From Armillaria gallica (taxonomy: Eukaryota; Basidiomycota; Agaricomycetes; Agaricales; Physalacriaceae), in NCBI GenBank assembly GCA_037576215.1, contig JBANDB010000002.1:806001-870000 (forward strand): 64,000 nucleotides of DNA, written 5' to 3'. Below the pieces are notes generated by a model. The model was given only the letters and a program-made list of their open reading frames with translations. It ran no database searches and was not told the origin of the DNA. Shown piece by piece: positions 37,261-48,194 of the stretch (position 1 is its first letter; every line of letters starts with the position of its first letter). The translations under genes were made by a program, and so were the position numbers.

Positions 37261-38680
37261 AGGTACGCTCCATAGTTATTGAACTCAAGACCCTTCTGAA
37301 TCTCGTCATCGGCAGCTGCACCTCCCACTTATCGCCTAGTGCAAGAAAACTAGTCAATGGGGTCGACACAAGCACTCCGACACGGCCGTCCTATGATGAA
37401 TGAACAAGCACTCATTCTTTGGCAGGTTTCTAAGCTATGCTTGACCCCCCTCGAAAAGGCGTAAACGACGCCGTCGCACTTCCAACAGCAGGCGGCGTCA
37501 AGGAAACTCAATAGCACGCAAACTGGGTCTGAATAGCCGGTTCTCAGAGCAGGTGTGTAGTGACGGGCGCTGCTATCGATAGGACGAGCGTTGTGATGTT
37601 GATGGAGCGGGTGGGACATGTGGAGTGTCTTTGCGAGGGGGACACCGAGACATGAGATGACAATCTTTCTGCATTGCAATTGATGGATATTAGCGTTTCA
37701 ACGGGGAGAAAGAGATTGACGTAGCAAAGGAGGCGACGGGCTTCATATTGGTGGATGACAATTGTAGTGCGATCTTTCCTGCTGTTGAGTAGGGTGAGTC
37801 GTTCCTTTTTTCGTGGTTTATTTCTTCTAACTGGTGTGACCAGGCACGTCAATGTTCCATATGGTACAAGGCCTCCTTTCGTTTGGTACAGCTGAGTACA
37901 GCTGCGGCCGCTCTGACGCACGTTCAGGGGATGAGCAATCCGCTAAATGTAATATTTATCAATATTCTTATGGATGGTGAGCTTTTACCTATGGTGTTGT
38001 AGGAGATGGTGTTCATTTCTTCGCAGGTCCTCCGACTCAGGCACAGATCCCATCGTAATGCGACGACCCCCTGGAAAAAGATGCATCGATTATAACGAAA
38101 CGAATGCCGTATCGTGTCCTCTTCCCGGTTCGGTTTAGGCGATTATGTTTGGGACGTTGTTCGTGTACATCTCTGCTCTCGAAAGCTCTGGGAGTCTTAT
38201 GACAGCAAGGTTCGTATCAAGATACGACATGGCGACGCTTCGCGCCGCTCCCAAACACGACATTCCTTACGCTCATTTTGTCCACGCTGGCCTGTGATGT
38301 ACTCATCGGCTTCATCGTCGAGGAAGCCCACCTGACAAATATTGATCCGACACCTCAATGCTACTACAGGTGCTCTGGCATACCCATTTTTGGTACGACT
38401 GATACGCTATCGATTTCCACGTTCCACAGTCTGTCGTATACGTACAGTGCCTATGGTTCTCAACCTTAGTCTATCACAGCCGACTTCTTGTACCGAACCA
38501 ACATTTTGATCATCATTCGTCGCTATCCACGGCAGTGGGTGTAAGAGACAGTATTTCTTTACTTCAAGTCTTTTTACTTTTTATCGCATTACGGGCGAGA
38601 GTTGAATCTGTTCTAAGTCGAGTCGCTCTACCAGCAGAGTTACTATACCCAGCCTGCCTATTCTGCTTCCTGGTTCTCTC
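37261..38680. other. No supported gene; weak tRNA-like patch
   Basis: The minus strand near 38610-38660 contains TAACTCTGCTGGTAGAGC, which resembles a tRNA D-arm, but the spacing to a T-arm-like GATTCAACTC is too short for a tRNA. Confidence 0.4.
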
Positions 38681-38689
38681 CTCCGCTCC

Positions 38690-40079
38690 CTAGGTACGGT
38701 GGATCAGCCTATCCGTATCCTTCGCCATTTCCTCCAGCACCAGTTCACCATATTGTCCCAGCCTCGTTCTGCAAAATTCACAAATCATCTTGCTGAATTC
38801 TCCGTCACTTCTCGCCCTATCATCCAGGGCTCGCCCACGGGTACACCCGTTTTGCAGATATTGTCGCCGAATGTCTCGAGAACCACATTCGCAGGGTGAG
38901 TCTTCCTTTCCTCATCGTTATCGTCAACTGCCACTCGCCACTGTTTGACTGATACTTCATGGTTGTTCGTCTACAATATGTGCGGTGTCGCTGTCATGTA
39001 TATGTAGTTTGGTTGCATTTTATTGAGTAAAACACCACATAAGACTGTCGATAGGCGATATCGCTCGATATCTTGGCCATCTAGATCTTTAAATTTGTCA
39101 CAAATTCTTGTTTTTTGCATTCTGCGGATGGCTGACTAATCATTCAGGTGCCTCCGTGGATATCGATGAAGCTTCCTGCCTTCTATCTCCTCGATATGAT
39201 CTCCAAGAATATATATGATCCTTACGCTCGCCACTTTGCCGCCTTTGTTGTTCCACTGTTGCTAGAGACCTATGCTGAAGTTGATCCACCAACTCGTGGC
39301 AAGATGGAAGAGCTCGTCCTCACCTCGCGAACCGGATCACCCTCCAGCAAGGAACTGTTTGGCGTATCTTCTCAATTGTCAATACAGCGCGGAATATGGG
39401 ACGATGGAACAACAAGCAACAGCGTACGTTTCCATGCCAAGCGCAAACCTCATACGACTAAAGCAGTGATTCAGTCTACCAGCTACCGTGGTTCGACGCA
39501 GATAACGAAGTCGCCAGTCTTGAGCGAACTGGAATTCATTCTTGGTCAGAAAGAGCGTGCGTGGCAAGCAAATCCTTACGACCTTATCAATCAACAACAA
39601 ATAGGTGTTCTTCAGCAAGTAAGTTGCATATCAGTCTTTTCCGAATTGGTGCTCATCGTCATTAACAGCTTCGGAAGCTTATTGAAACTGGCGTTTCTCA
39701 GCAAGAGCTGCAGCAAATCCTTGCCCAGTGACCAGTCCAAACCAGCTTCTCTGCTCCCAGCCAATCATACCCTCCGTCGACGCCGCCGCCGCTGCCACCA
39801 CCACCCTTAGACGCTATAGAGTCTAAGCCTTCTATTCTGTCTGTGCCGTCGACTCTGACGCCTGTAACTGATACGAACGTAGCTCCTGCCAACTACGCCG
39901 GCCTTCTGTCGTCTTTACTCAAAGCTGGTGTCGTTTCCAACACATGTACGCTGGTCGGTGCCGGTGCAACCGCAAAAGAAGATACAGCAGAACCACATAA
40001 TGCCCAACGTCAAGCAGAGCGCTTACCGAGAGCCGATTCTTGCTTATGACGTCCAATTTAACGACGAGCGGATTTCATA
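38690..40079 (+). pseudogene. Pcf11-like pseudogene (mRNA cleavage factor IA subunit)
   Basis: Successive frames match the N-terminal CTD-interacting half of Pcf11, which binds RNA polymerase II and acts in pre-mRNA 3'-end cleavage. The pieces are a Pro/Tyr-rich N-terminus (YPYPSPFPPAP), FTNHLAEFSVTSRPIIQ, YTRFADIVAECLENHIRR, an intron of ~248 nt, KLPAFYLLDMISKNIYDPYA, GKMEELVLTSRTG, VLSELEFILGQKERA, a 50-nt intron, then GVSQQELQQIL. Frames change before FTNHLAEF and again before the YTRFAD block. A TGA follows ILAQ, and LLSSLLKAGVVS and YREPILAYDV lie in further frames. The C-terminal part of a normal Pcf11 is absent. A functional gene is ruled out unless the sequence has several errors. Confidence 0.8.
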
Positions 40080-41520
40080 GGTGAATAATGTCATGAGTCC
40101 AAACTCACAGGTTCAAAATGTAAGGTCGATGAGACGGTGCAACCACAACATAAGCATAAGCATTTTCTTCTCTGTGTGTGGACATAAGCGCACATTCTAT
40201 ACTATTTTATCCACGAGAACCCTCTGCATTTCGTACACACTACATGCATTTCATTAGATACACCGGCAATACATTATTCTGAGCATTCATGTTGTGTATT
40301 TAGCGTGACCAATGGAACGTATTAATTCGATTTCGATTTCGATCCTTTAAATGAGACTGACCAGACTTGGACAGCAACTACTACCAAGGAAAAGGGCAAA
40401 AATTGCAAACGCGTTTCAGCTGAGTATCTGCAATAACTTCCACTAACCTTTTTAGTGTCCCCTCGTCGGAACCGGGCTTTCCTATTCTTCCAGGTTATGC
40501 TCCTGAATGGCAACAGAACAGGAAACCGATTACTGATTGGAGTGTTTTTGAGTTGTCGGAGTATTTTTGGACGGCAAGAAATGCCGCGCGGCTACGAACC
40601 CTAAGCTGGAGTGGTTCCTCCCTAGTTATTGACCAGATCCAAAAACCAATGATTCGCGTGGCTCGCGAAGAGGACAAGACTGGTTGCGAACGGACTGGCT
40701 GAATGCTCTTGGTGGTCTGAAGCAGAGCGAGAACTATCATTCGTGGTTTCGCAGGAGATGGTAATCATATGAAAATATCTGCCATTCTGTATATTTGTTT
40801 TTACGGTTTCACCTATATGTATTTTTATTCTTTTTTGAAGAGACTGTGGTTTGAGCGAGGCCGTCAACTGGCATATATATTTTGTGGCTAGAATATCTAC
40901 TGGCAACTGTACATGTCAAGTCGAGTGGTAGACCTCGGGTGTCCGCAGAGTTTCGATGTTATGGCAAACATACGGTCCGACTCGTCTGGACTGGGACGCG
41001 CTTGCGCTCTACTCTAGCTACGGACGTGACCACTGTTCCTCCTCTTCATGCCAGGGCGCCACTTTGGCTGGGGTTCTCGACAACAGTCTTTATAAGCTGA
41101 GCTCGCGGAAACCTGGGGTCATTACTTCAGGATCACTAAACCTCAAGTCGTCTGCAGATGTCTATATGTACTATCACCATAGTAGAGTAACCGGATTCTC
41201 CTATCTGATTTACGCTATACTTTTATGACTCTGACTCTAGACAGAATAAAGAGCGAAAATTGGCCATTTGACACGCGCTGGATTAATGGGTGTGCTTATT
41301 CCTTTGTGACTAAATCTGAACTTCTTTATCGGCTTGAATCTATGATAAAAACCAACATGACGCAGAACAAAGGGCTTACTGAGACCTGAGAAAGCCTAAA
41401 TCCGCAGTAACAAGGAGTGCATGGGAACAGAAACTGTAATCAGAAAGCAGGAAACGAAGAAGCCCTGCGCCGAGGGATCGGGACGTCAGCTCGATGTCTG
41501 AAACTCTTCAGCGCATCTTT
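40080..41520. other. No supported gene; degenerate R1 core at ~40970-41160
   Basis: The CACTTTGGCTGGGGTTCTCG and ATTACTTCAGGATC blocks keep R1 core order with heavy divergence. The rest shows nothing recognisable. Confidence 0.45.
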
Positions 41521-41995
41521 AAAAAGATTTGGGCACCGATGTCGTAGTTCGCAGTCACAACTTTTACTGCAGGAAGCCGTTGCGGAATTCCTTTGGGGCG
41601 TTCAGGCATAGAGCCAACTTCACCCTTTGCTCTTGCATGTACACTTTATCCGTCAGATCTCAGATGGTGCTCACTGGTGGAGGTGGCGTCTGAATACCTC
41701 TAGATATCCATTTCTTTCGCTAGTACAGCCAATATACTGGGTCAGTTTTCCTGATGTTCTGCGGCTTCGGATTGCTTCTCTTTCTTGGCACACCTTGCAT
41801 TGCACCCGTTCCATCTGAGCTATATTTACTGTCATTCTTATCGTGGTAAAGACAAAGGAACAAGCAGCATAGACAAAGGAGCACTGTCCACGAAAAATGC
41901 ATGCGGATACTGCGCATTCTTCTCTAACTTTCACAACATATCACGCGGCCCTCATTTCCCTCCATTAGTCTGCACCCGGAAGCTGGTTCGTCCAA
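41521..41995 (+). repeat. Repeat R3, right copy
   Basis: Close match to 31617-32090 in direct orientation. It ends just before an A-run at 42000-42011, about 130 bp upstream of the start codon of the gene at 42143. It may therefore contribute promoter sequence. Confidence 0.85.
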
Positions 41996-42142
41996 GGTAA
42001 AAAAAAAAAATACGAATCGCCTGCTGATTCACGTCACCTAGGACTAAGTGATTGTGAGACCTTTTCAGTGTGATGAAATATAAATATAGCGTTGTCGTAT
42101 TTAAACGCGCCATCCTCATTGTTTCGTGCTCAAGAACTAGCC

Positions 42143-42855
42143 ATGAACTTGGACAGAGCCAGAACTACTCCTCGGGATACCCGCTCTCAGGCTGACATGC
42201 CCACGGCCGATTTTTTACTTCTTCCACAACCCTCCACTGACGCCTACCCCGGTGGTGGAGTCATTCTCCAGTACCGAGATGGTTCGAACCGCGTTCTCGA
42301 CCGCACCTATCGTCCCTATGACCCCGCTGCTATGATGCAACGTTGGGGTCCGCACCTTGTTAGTCAGTTGTACTCTGGTGTTGATATCGGACCGACAGGA
42401 TTCTTTGACGTCCTCGCAAATGTGCAACAGTACCAGGTCTCCTGGGTATGCCCGTCTCTTCTATTTCAGTAGCCAATCTTATTATCATACAGAGGCCACC
42501 CCTACCATCTGACACAATGTTGTACAGGATTTTTCCATTCATGGTATCTCTCAATATCAGGATATGGGATCCCAAGGTGGCGCAGGTTCCCGGAAGGTCG
42601 ACACGTTTCTTCGGCCTTGACTTTGTCAGTCTCGAAGGAGATCCTCAACATGTTGAAGCTGATGTCGAAGTGGTGGTGGGTAGACGCAGCGTACCTGGCA
42701 GACCGGAGGTCGAGGGTCAGGCCTTGGTTCCCATTGATGATGTTGACCTCACGTCACCTCAAACATTTGGCGTTTTTGCCGATGTCGTATACAAGTTCCA
42801 TTTTCACAACTATCACATCATATCGCACTCCTTTCCATACAACTTACTTGAGTAA
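42143..42855 (+). CDS. Hypothetical protein (221 residues), intact member of a two-copy family
   Basis: Two exons, 42143-42445 and 42493-42855, are joined in phase 0 by a 47-nt intron (GTATGC to TACAG). The protein begins MNLDRARTTPRDTRSQAD, has a GGGVILQYRD segment, DIGPTGFFDVLANVQQ before the intron, then LNIRIWDPKVAQVP, FFGLDFVSLEGDPQHV and a C-terminal HIISHSFPYNLL. It is rich in beta-prone sequence and lacks a signal peptide or membrane span. I recognise no family. The damaged paralog at 36.2-36.9 kb shares intron position and spacing, which supports the model. Part of exon one (42168-42206) is also found at the end of R3 at 32.1 kb, so this gene has been copied piecemeal with repeats. 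Confidence 0.72.
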
Positions 42856-43335
42856 CTGAATTCACTACTAGTACTTACACGTCATAGCCTGTACTAAATT
42901 TGCTTGTTTTGTGTGTCCCAAAAATGGTATGGATGAGTCACTATCGCAAACTTGAAGGAACTACGCGACTATATCGTCAATCAACGCGTTCCATGCTATA
43001 GATCGAGTTAGACGCCAGTGCTAGCACTGGTAATTTTCCTTTTGTATCGCTCCATAGCCGAATTTTAGACGTCAGGTTACCGGGCCCGGTGGTCGGATGG
43101 ATTTGAATGGTGTTCTAAAATTAAATAGTGACCAAAAAAAGTCATCAACGCCATCGACATTGTCGGAAGACATGCACGCAATAGGGTCGAACTTTCAGTG
43201 GCCAGAAAGTCACTGACAATGTCAGAAAACGCGTACACATGTACAAAGTGTGGACACGCAATACAACCTTAAAAACGCGCGTTGAGATGCACTACTCACT
43301 TCAGGCTTGAACCCTTCCACCATCCCACATCCATC

Positions 43336-43848
43336 ATGGCTTTGCCAGCTTTATTCCTTGGCGCTAGCTCCACTCTACACGCCGGACAGACGCAGACGGA
43401 TGTCCATGTCTTGAACGACCTCAACTCGCCCGTCTTTCCCAAGATTCGCTTAGTCAATAGAAGCGTCTTGGGTGGAATCGGATACCTGTATGCGGAGTAC
43501 CAGACCGACACGGGGGGGCCATGGCTTTCCACGTATCCGTACCCTGTTCCTGGAGACCTTTTTGTGCGGACAGCGGCAGGACCCACTCTAGTACCATTGA
43601 ACGTTTGGTATCCAGGCCAAGGACAATGGGCACGAATCGGATGGCATATGGTTCTGGGGGAGAAATACGACTTGTTGATGTGGCCTGGACAGAATGGCCT
43701 ACCGATGCCCATACACTACTGGCAACATCAAAGACGGGGTCCTTCTCGGAAAATGGTCCCGATCGCTGAGGGGCAAGCCAAGAGACGCACAGGTATGCGC
43801 CTCTCTTGGGGTACTCAGATGCAAAGTCACCGCAGGATGGGCAGCTGA
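43336..43848 (+). CDS. Hypothetical protein, C-terminus uncertain
   Basis: An ATG at 43336 opens a frame of 170 codons: MALPALFLGASS, then VFPKIRLVNRSVLGGIGYLY, TDTGGPWLSTYPYPVPGDLF and WHMVLGEKYDLLMWPG. The hydrophobic start is too short and ends too abruptly to be called a signal peptide with confidence. Composition is Gly/Pro/Trp/Tyr-rich and protein-like up to about residue 135. After that the frame becomes basic (RRGPSRKM, KRRTGMRLSW), while an alternative frame reaches a GTATGC donor near 43793, so an intron may begin before the stop. No domain recognised and no relation to the gene at 42143 is evident. It lies 480 bp downstream of that gene on the same strand. Confidence 0.5.
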   Translation: MALPALFLGASSTLHAGQTQTDVHVLNDLNSPVFPKIRLVNRSVLGGIGYLYAEYQTDTGGPWLSTYPYPVPGDLFVRTAAGPTLVPLNVWYPGQGQWARIGWHMVLGEKYDLLMWPGQNGLPMPIHYWQHQRRGPSRKMVPIAEGQAKRRTGMRLSWGTQMQSHRRMGS

Positions 43849-44186
43849 AGTGCAACTTCGTGTTCCTGCACTACGTGGTTATCGTCAATTCTTGGATATG
43901 TCTGTTTCCATACATTAGGTCGAGTAGATGACAAGCAGCTCTTGTATAACAAAGAATTTAATAGCGTGATAGTGATGTTCCCTTGAGACCTGAGGCCTGA
44001 AGCTTGAAAACAAAACCTCATTCCAGCGTCGCTGTGAGATCTGTCAAGTTAAAAAAACATGAAGAGAGCAGCATCTTTGAAGGTGGGTGAGCCATACGGT
44101 CGCGGCGCGCGCACATTAATTCAGACACAGGTTCTTACCTGTTAGGTCCGCGCGTTCTACTGGTTTCTTGGGATAAAAGTATTTAC

Positions 44187-46945
44187 GATGGCCACCGTGT
44201 ACACAGCGGAATAGATCCTGCGATACAGACAAGGAAATACTGCCGTCGTGAAACAACGGGTTTGAACTTGTAAAGCAAAGTTTAAGCTGGCACAGTCGTA
44301 TCCCGATGTACTTGTTTGGATCAGAAGGTCATCGGGGTTTAAAATGTTGTGTTCTGACTGTTAACTTCGAAGCTGTCGGACGTCTGCCCAATCCCTTGCC
44401 AGGGCTTCGCTTTGGCTGGGATTGGTCATCTTTTCAATTCGCGGATAATCTGAGGTGTCTACTTCAGAACCGCTGGAATTCTTGCCCACTTTGCGCTTAC
44501 GGACGGTGCATCATCATTCCTTACTCGTAGCCATGTCGTACAAGTCAACGGTACGTCTAATATCGATTCACTGACGCAGCAAACTGAAGCAACGTTTACA
44601 GAAGTCACCTTGACTCGAACCAATAAAATACTACAGACTTGATTCTGTTGGTTCCGGTCTCTGGATCTTGTATTCTCTCTTCGGACGAGATCTGGCAACG
44701 TTTTGTGAGGTGAGTATCGACTCTCTACGGAAGAATATGTAGCTGAACTGTCAATTCAGTGTAAAGGAATCACTCGCCAGGATGTAACTCGCTGCTTCTA
44801 CGGCGATACTGTATGCCGCAATGTCTTGTAACTCGCAGAGCGGGTGTAATTTTCGCAGAAACGTAAAGAATAGGAACTTGAATGAATTTCTGTGGCGGTA
44901 ATCGCTGAACCAGGACGTCTTCAAAGAGGACAGCAAATCTTCCCCAGCCGTGCGTCCATTCGAGTATATATCTGCTTGTAAGTGTTAAATTTGCGCTACA
45001 ACCAACACACTCGTCAATTTATCTACGGATATCCTGACTCACCACATACTTCAGATGTCCGATTGCGCCATCTCCAAATACCGATCTTTTAATGCGTTCC
45101 ATTATTCACGTTTCGCAGAACTATGTAATTGTCTGCTCTTCCTCTACACAATAGTCATGGTATTGCCGCGGAGCTGTCTGTTTCAGGATACGAAACAAGG
45201 AGATGTGCAATATTTTTGTCTACTTCCGGCAATTCGGGACGCCAACCCGACATCTGAAATTCGGCACCCGGCACAATTGATCCTGCTTGTCTCTTGTCAC
45301 CTTAAAGCGTTGTATATATGCAATCTACCATCGTCATCTCCTTAGTGCCCCCGCAATATTTCTGCCCCGTGTCCCTCTTTGCACCTTTACCAGAGGTATT
45401 CTACCCTTCGGGAGCCTTGCTGATGGGTTGATTCCTACATAGCTATTACTGATGATGGATCCGGAGCGGAGGACGAGTCCTCACATTTGCCTCGATGTCG
45501 TTCTGACTCTTCTTCAGACGACGCACGTCGTGAGGTGCGAGTCCCGGTGCCGACGTGATACTTTACCTAAAGCATGAGCCGTGGTTGGCATCTAAAGACG
45601 CAACCAAGCAAGCTGCTGCGCCGCATGGCTAGACCTTTAGGTGAGCAATAAGTCGATATTGTTTTTGAAGTTTGGCAAGTCTGATGCTGAAAATCAAGTG
45701 CGCCGCATGCGGCCGATTGTCGACTGAGGACTCTTTGCTTACTATATACGGGTCCTTTTCGTGGATACGTAGATATATGTTGCATTACTATCTATCTGAA
45801 TGTCATTTTTGTGCGTTTCCTTTGCTACGTTTACCCATTAATGACTCCATCCTTGCCAACCGTCGTACCCACGACTGGTCTCTATACGTAACGTCTACTA
45901 CCACCCGCCCGTCTAGCTCTGCTAGATTTTTCAAGAGACCAATAATATTTTGATGCCTCGTCACGCCTCTTAGTCATCCCACTCCGGTCTGCCACTAATC
46001 TCTTATCTTGTCGTGTCCGCCAAGCCTCACGTGATATTTCCCTTTATCTTATCACGACGTTGACGCGCGCCAACGGGCCTGAATAGGCGCTCATTACTGT
46101 AACCGGTAACCCTCCGGGACGTGTATAAACACCGGAGCCCGGTCCGGATGAGCTCTCAAGCATTCAGCTTCCTAACATTCGTACGTCTCTCTCTCTCTGG
46201 CGTGCCGCTACTGACACCATTTTTTAAGCAACCATGTCCACCCTTTTCATCGTCGTAGCACAAAGTGAACTCGTCCACTGGGATGCCTCCGCCCTCGCTG
46301 AGGTTCGGGCCTGCCTGGTCGGCCTCCAGTCGACATTGAGACGCGTTCTCGGGATTCGTAATGGTATCGTGGCTGTCAGGTATGTCTATCACTTTGCCTC
46401 ACCTCTTTCAGGCTGAATTGTTCCGGGAAGATCGCTTCAAAATCACGGCCGCAATCCTCACAAGAGTCTTAAGTTATACGGCATGGATAGAATCTTGTTG
46501 GGTTCGATTCACTTTGCCCAATCCCACCGACGGGACGCGTGGCTCCCCTGTCAGTCTATCGAGGTGACCCTCAATCGTTTTCGTCTCGCGTTGGGCCGCC
46601 GTCTCTCGGCCAGGGTGTACTACAACCAGGACGATCACGTTGATTTCAGTGATGAGTTGTGAGTATTCCTTTCCCCTTCAAGTACCGGTTGGTTTTTTTG
46701 ACTGCGTATCGTTCAAAGTGAACTTCGCCATGTAGGGCACTGATGAAAAGAACGCGTACATCGAGCATGTATATCATATATGTTACTTACTTATGGCTCT
46801 GAAAAATGTGGGAGTTGAAAACTAGCTGCTACGCGATGCAAAGGGTCTCTTATATCAACTGATTCTATACTGTTAGTCGGTACTACACTACCATGTATAT
46901 AGCAACATTACTATAGCTCCAATAAATCTGGTTTAATGTGTTGAT
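44187..46945 (+). mobile_element. Repeat R1, nearly full-length copy, inverted arm B
   Basis: Reverse-complement partner of 27641-30402. Similarity runs from GATGGCCACCGTG to the TTAATGTGTTGAT boundary. Upstream sequence at 44029-44155 is shared with 50384-50505 but not with arm A, so the family's true 5' edge may lie further left. This arm lacks ~24 bp near 44775 that arm A and the 48.8-kb fragment have. Several open frames are shared with arm A and show no known domain. One frame near 45440-45560 is acidic and Ser-rich (DDGSGAEDESS). Confidence 0.85.
46234..46661 (+). CDS. Small spliced frame inside R1 arm B (speculative)
   Basis: ATG at 46234 reads FIVVAQSELVHWDASALAEV. A GTATGT donor near 46380 and an acceptor before ATCGCTTC would join MDRILLGSIHFAQSHRRD, then QSIEVTLNRFRLALGRR and YYNQDDHVDFSDEL, for about 127 residues. 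Arm A has the same arrangement with a few substitutions. Without a homolog I cannot separate coding from a chance frame. Confidence 0.28.
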
Positions 46946-47970
46946 CTTTGTGGTACCCCCTTCCGTTGTACCCGTTCCTTGGACCTCTTCCCTCTCCCCT
47001 CCACCGTCTCTGTCTCTCGTATCTACTCCCTAGTCAGTGTCACATTCATTTGCAACCTTCCCCAATGCCGAGTTCACCTTTGTATTAGTTTCGAGACTTG
47101 GAAAAAAATCTGGGGTAAAACGGGAAGAATTGCAGCTCCTAACTGCAAACGCATCGAAATTGACACTTCTGATCGATCAACAACAGACCGAGCTTTTCCG
47201 TCGCTATTTTCAACATATTCAAGATGCATCCATTTCAATTTCTGACTGAGGACGGCCATCAGCATCTACAAAGTCGAGCCCACACTCACAATAACTTTTG
47301 CTTTTTCCTCATCATTGTGCCGCACCCCATGGACGGCCACCTGTTAACGTCCTGACGTCCTGTCGATTGGAAGCCTTTCCAAGATAAGGGGAATTTTCTC
47401 AGGTGACAAAGTTAAGCCAATCCAGCTTAGCTACATTTCTCCAGTCACGACGTCTTCTGCAAATACGAGTTCTCTGGTCAGAGCCACCAACTCTTCAGAG
47501 CTTGTCTCAATGGTTTCCTGAAGATAGCGACATTACCCATTTCTACATCGACCTCGTATCGTTAGTTAAAGATTTTTCTGTAGAGTACTGTCTGTAAGTA
47601 TTGATACCGGACCCTCCATATTAGCTTAAGTCGTAGGATGACCACATCATTCAACCATTTCAACGTCTTTCCCAATGATACCAGACCTCCATATCAGCAT
47701 ATGTGTGGTAGGAAGACTGCCATTAGTGAACCATTTCACAGAGTAACGGCCATATCTGATCATGAGATATAACGGGTGATCAGCATTCGAGTTTCAGCCA
47801 ACTCACCAATTTGTACGGTAAAACGTGGATGACATCGAGGTGATCATTGCTGACCCGGATCCGCATTGGCGTTTGTATCATTGGGCAGATAATGCATGAA
47901 ATTTCAACCAAAACAAGATTCGGGGGGTGAGGTTCGGGTTGAACGAGAAATCCCATGCCAAACGGGAGGA
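46946..47970. other. Repeat junk with a possible coding remnant
   Basis: A frame at 47037-47249 reads VKREELQLLTANASKLTLL and QQQTELFRRYFQHIQ, helical but unsupported. Positions 47500-47600 resemble the proline-rich gene remnant near 21.4 kb. A ~80-bp unit with GATACC(G/A)GACC(C)TCCATAT is repeated at about 47597 and 47677. No gene can be defended. Confidence 0.4.
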
Positions 47971-48194
47971 AGGGGTCCACAACTTGATCCCCATCGACCC
48001 TGGAAAGCATGGATATTTCAATGTATGTCTTCGTGCTCTCCGGCGTATGCTCATAAAGAAATATCTTTTCAATAAACCCACATTCGGCGCTAGCTGTGTT
48101 GGAACGCCTGAAAAGAACAAGACTATCGCAAGGTTTTGCAGATCGCGTGCGATAGAAGAGTCCCTGGCGTTGAATGAATGCACCGAAGTAAAGT

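Noticed and set aside
38600..38665. tRNA-like sequence on the minus strand (GGTAGAGC D-arm with a GATTCAACTC T-arm-like segment)
   Set aside because: The distance between the two boxes is too short for an anticodon arm and variable loop, and no acceptor stem pairs. At most a decayed tRNA-derived fragment.
41671..41934. 87-codon minus-strand frame also present at 31770-32030
   Set aside because: It is shared only because both lie in repeat R3. The hydrophobic segment and CKVC motif are not enough to call a gene.
27641..46945. LTR retrotransposon made of the two R1 arms as terminal repeats
   Set aside because: The arms are inverted, not direct, and the 13.8 kb between them has no gag, protease, reverse transcriptase, RNase H or integrase motif.
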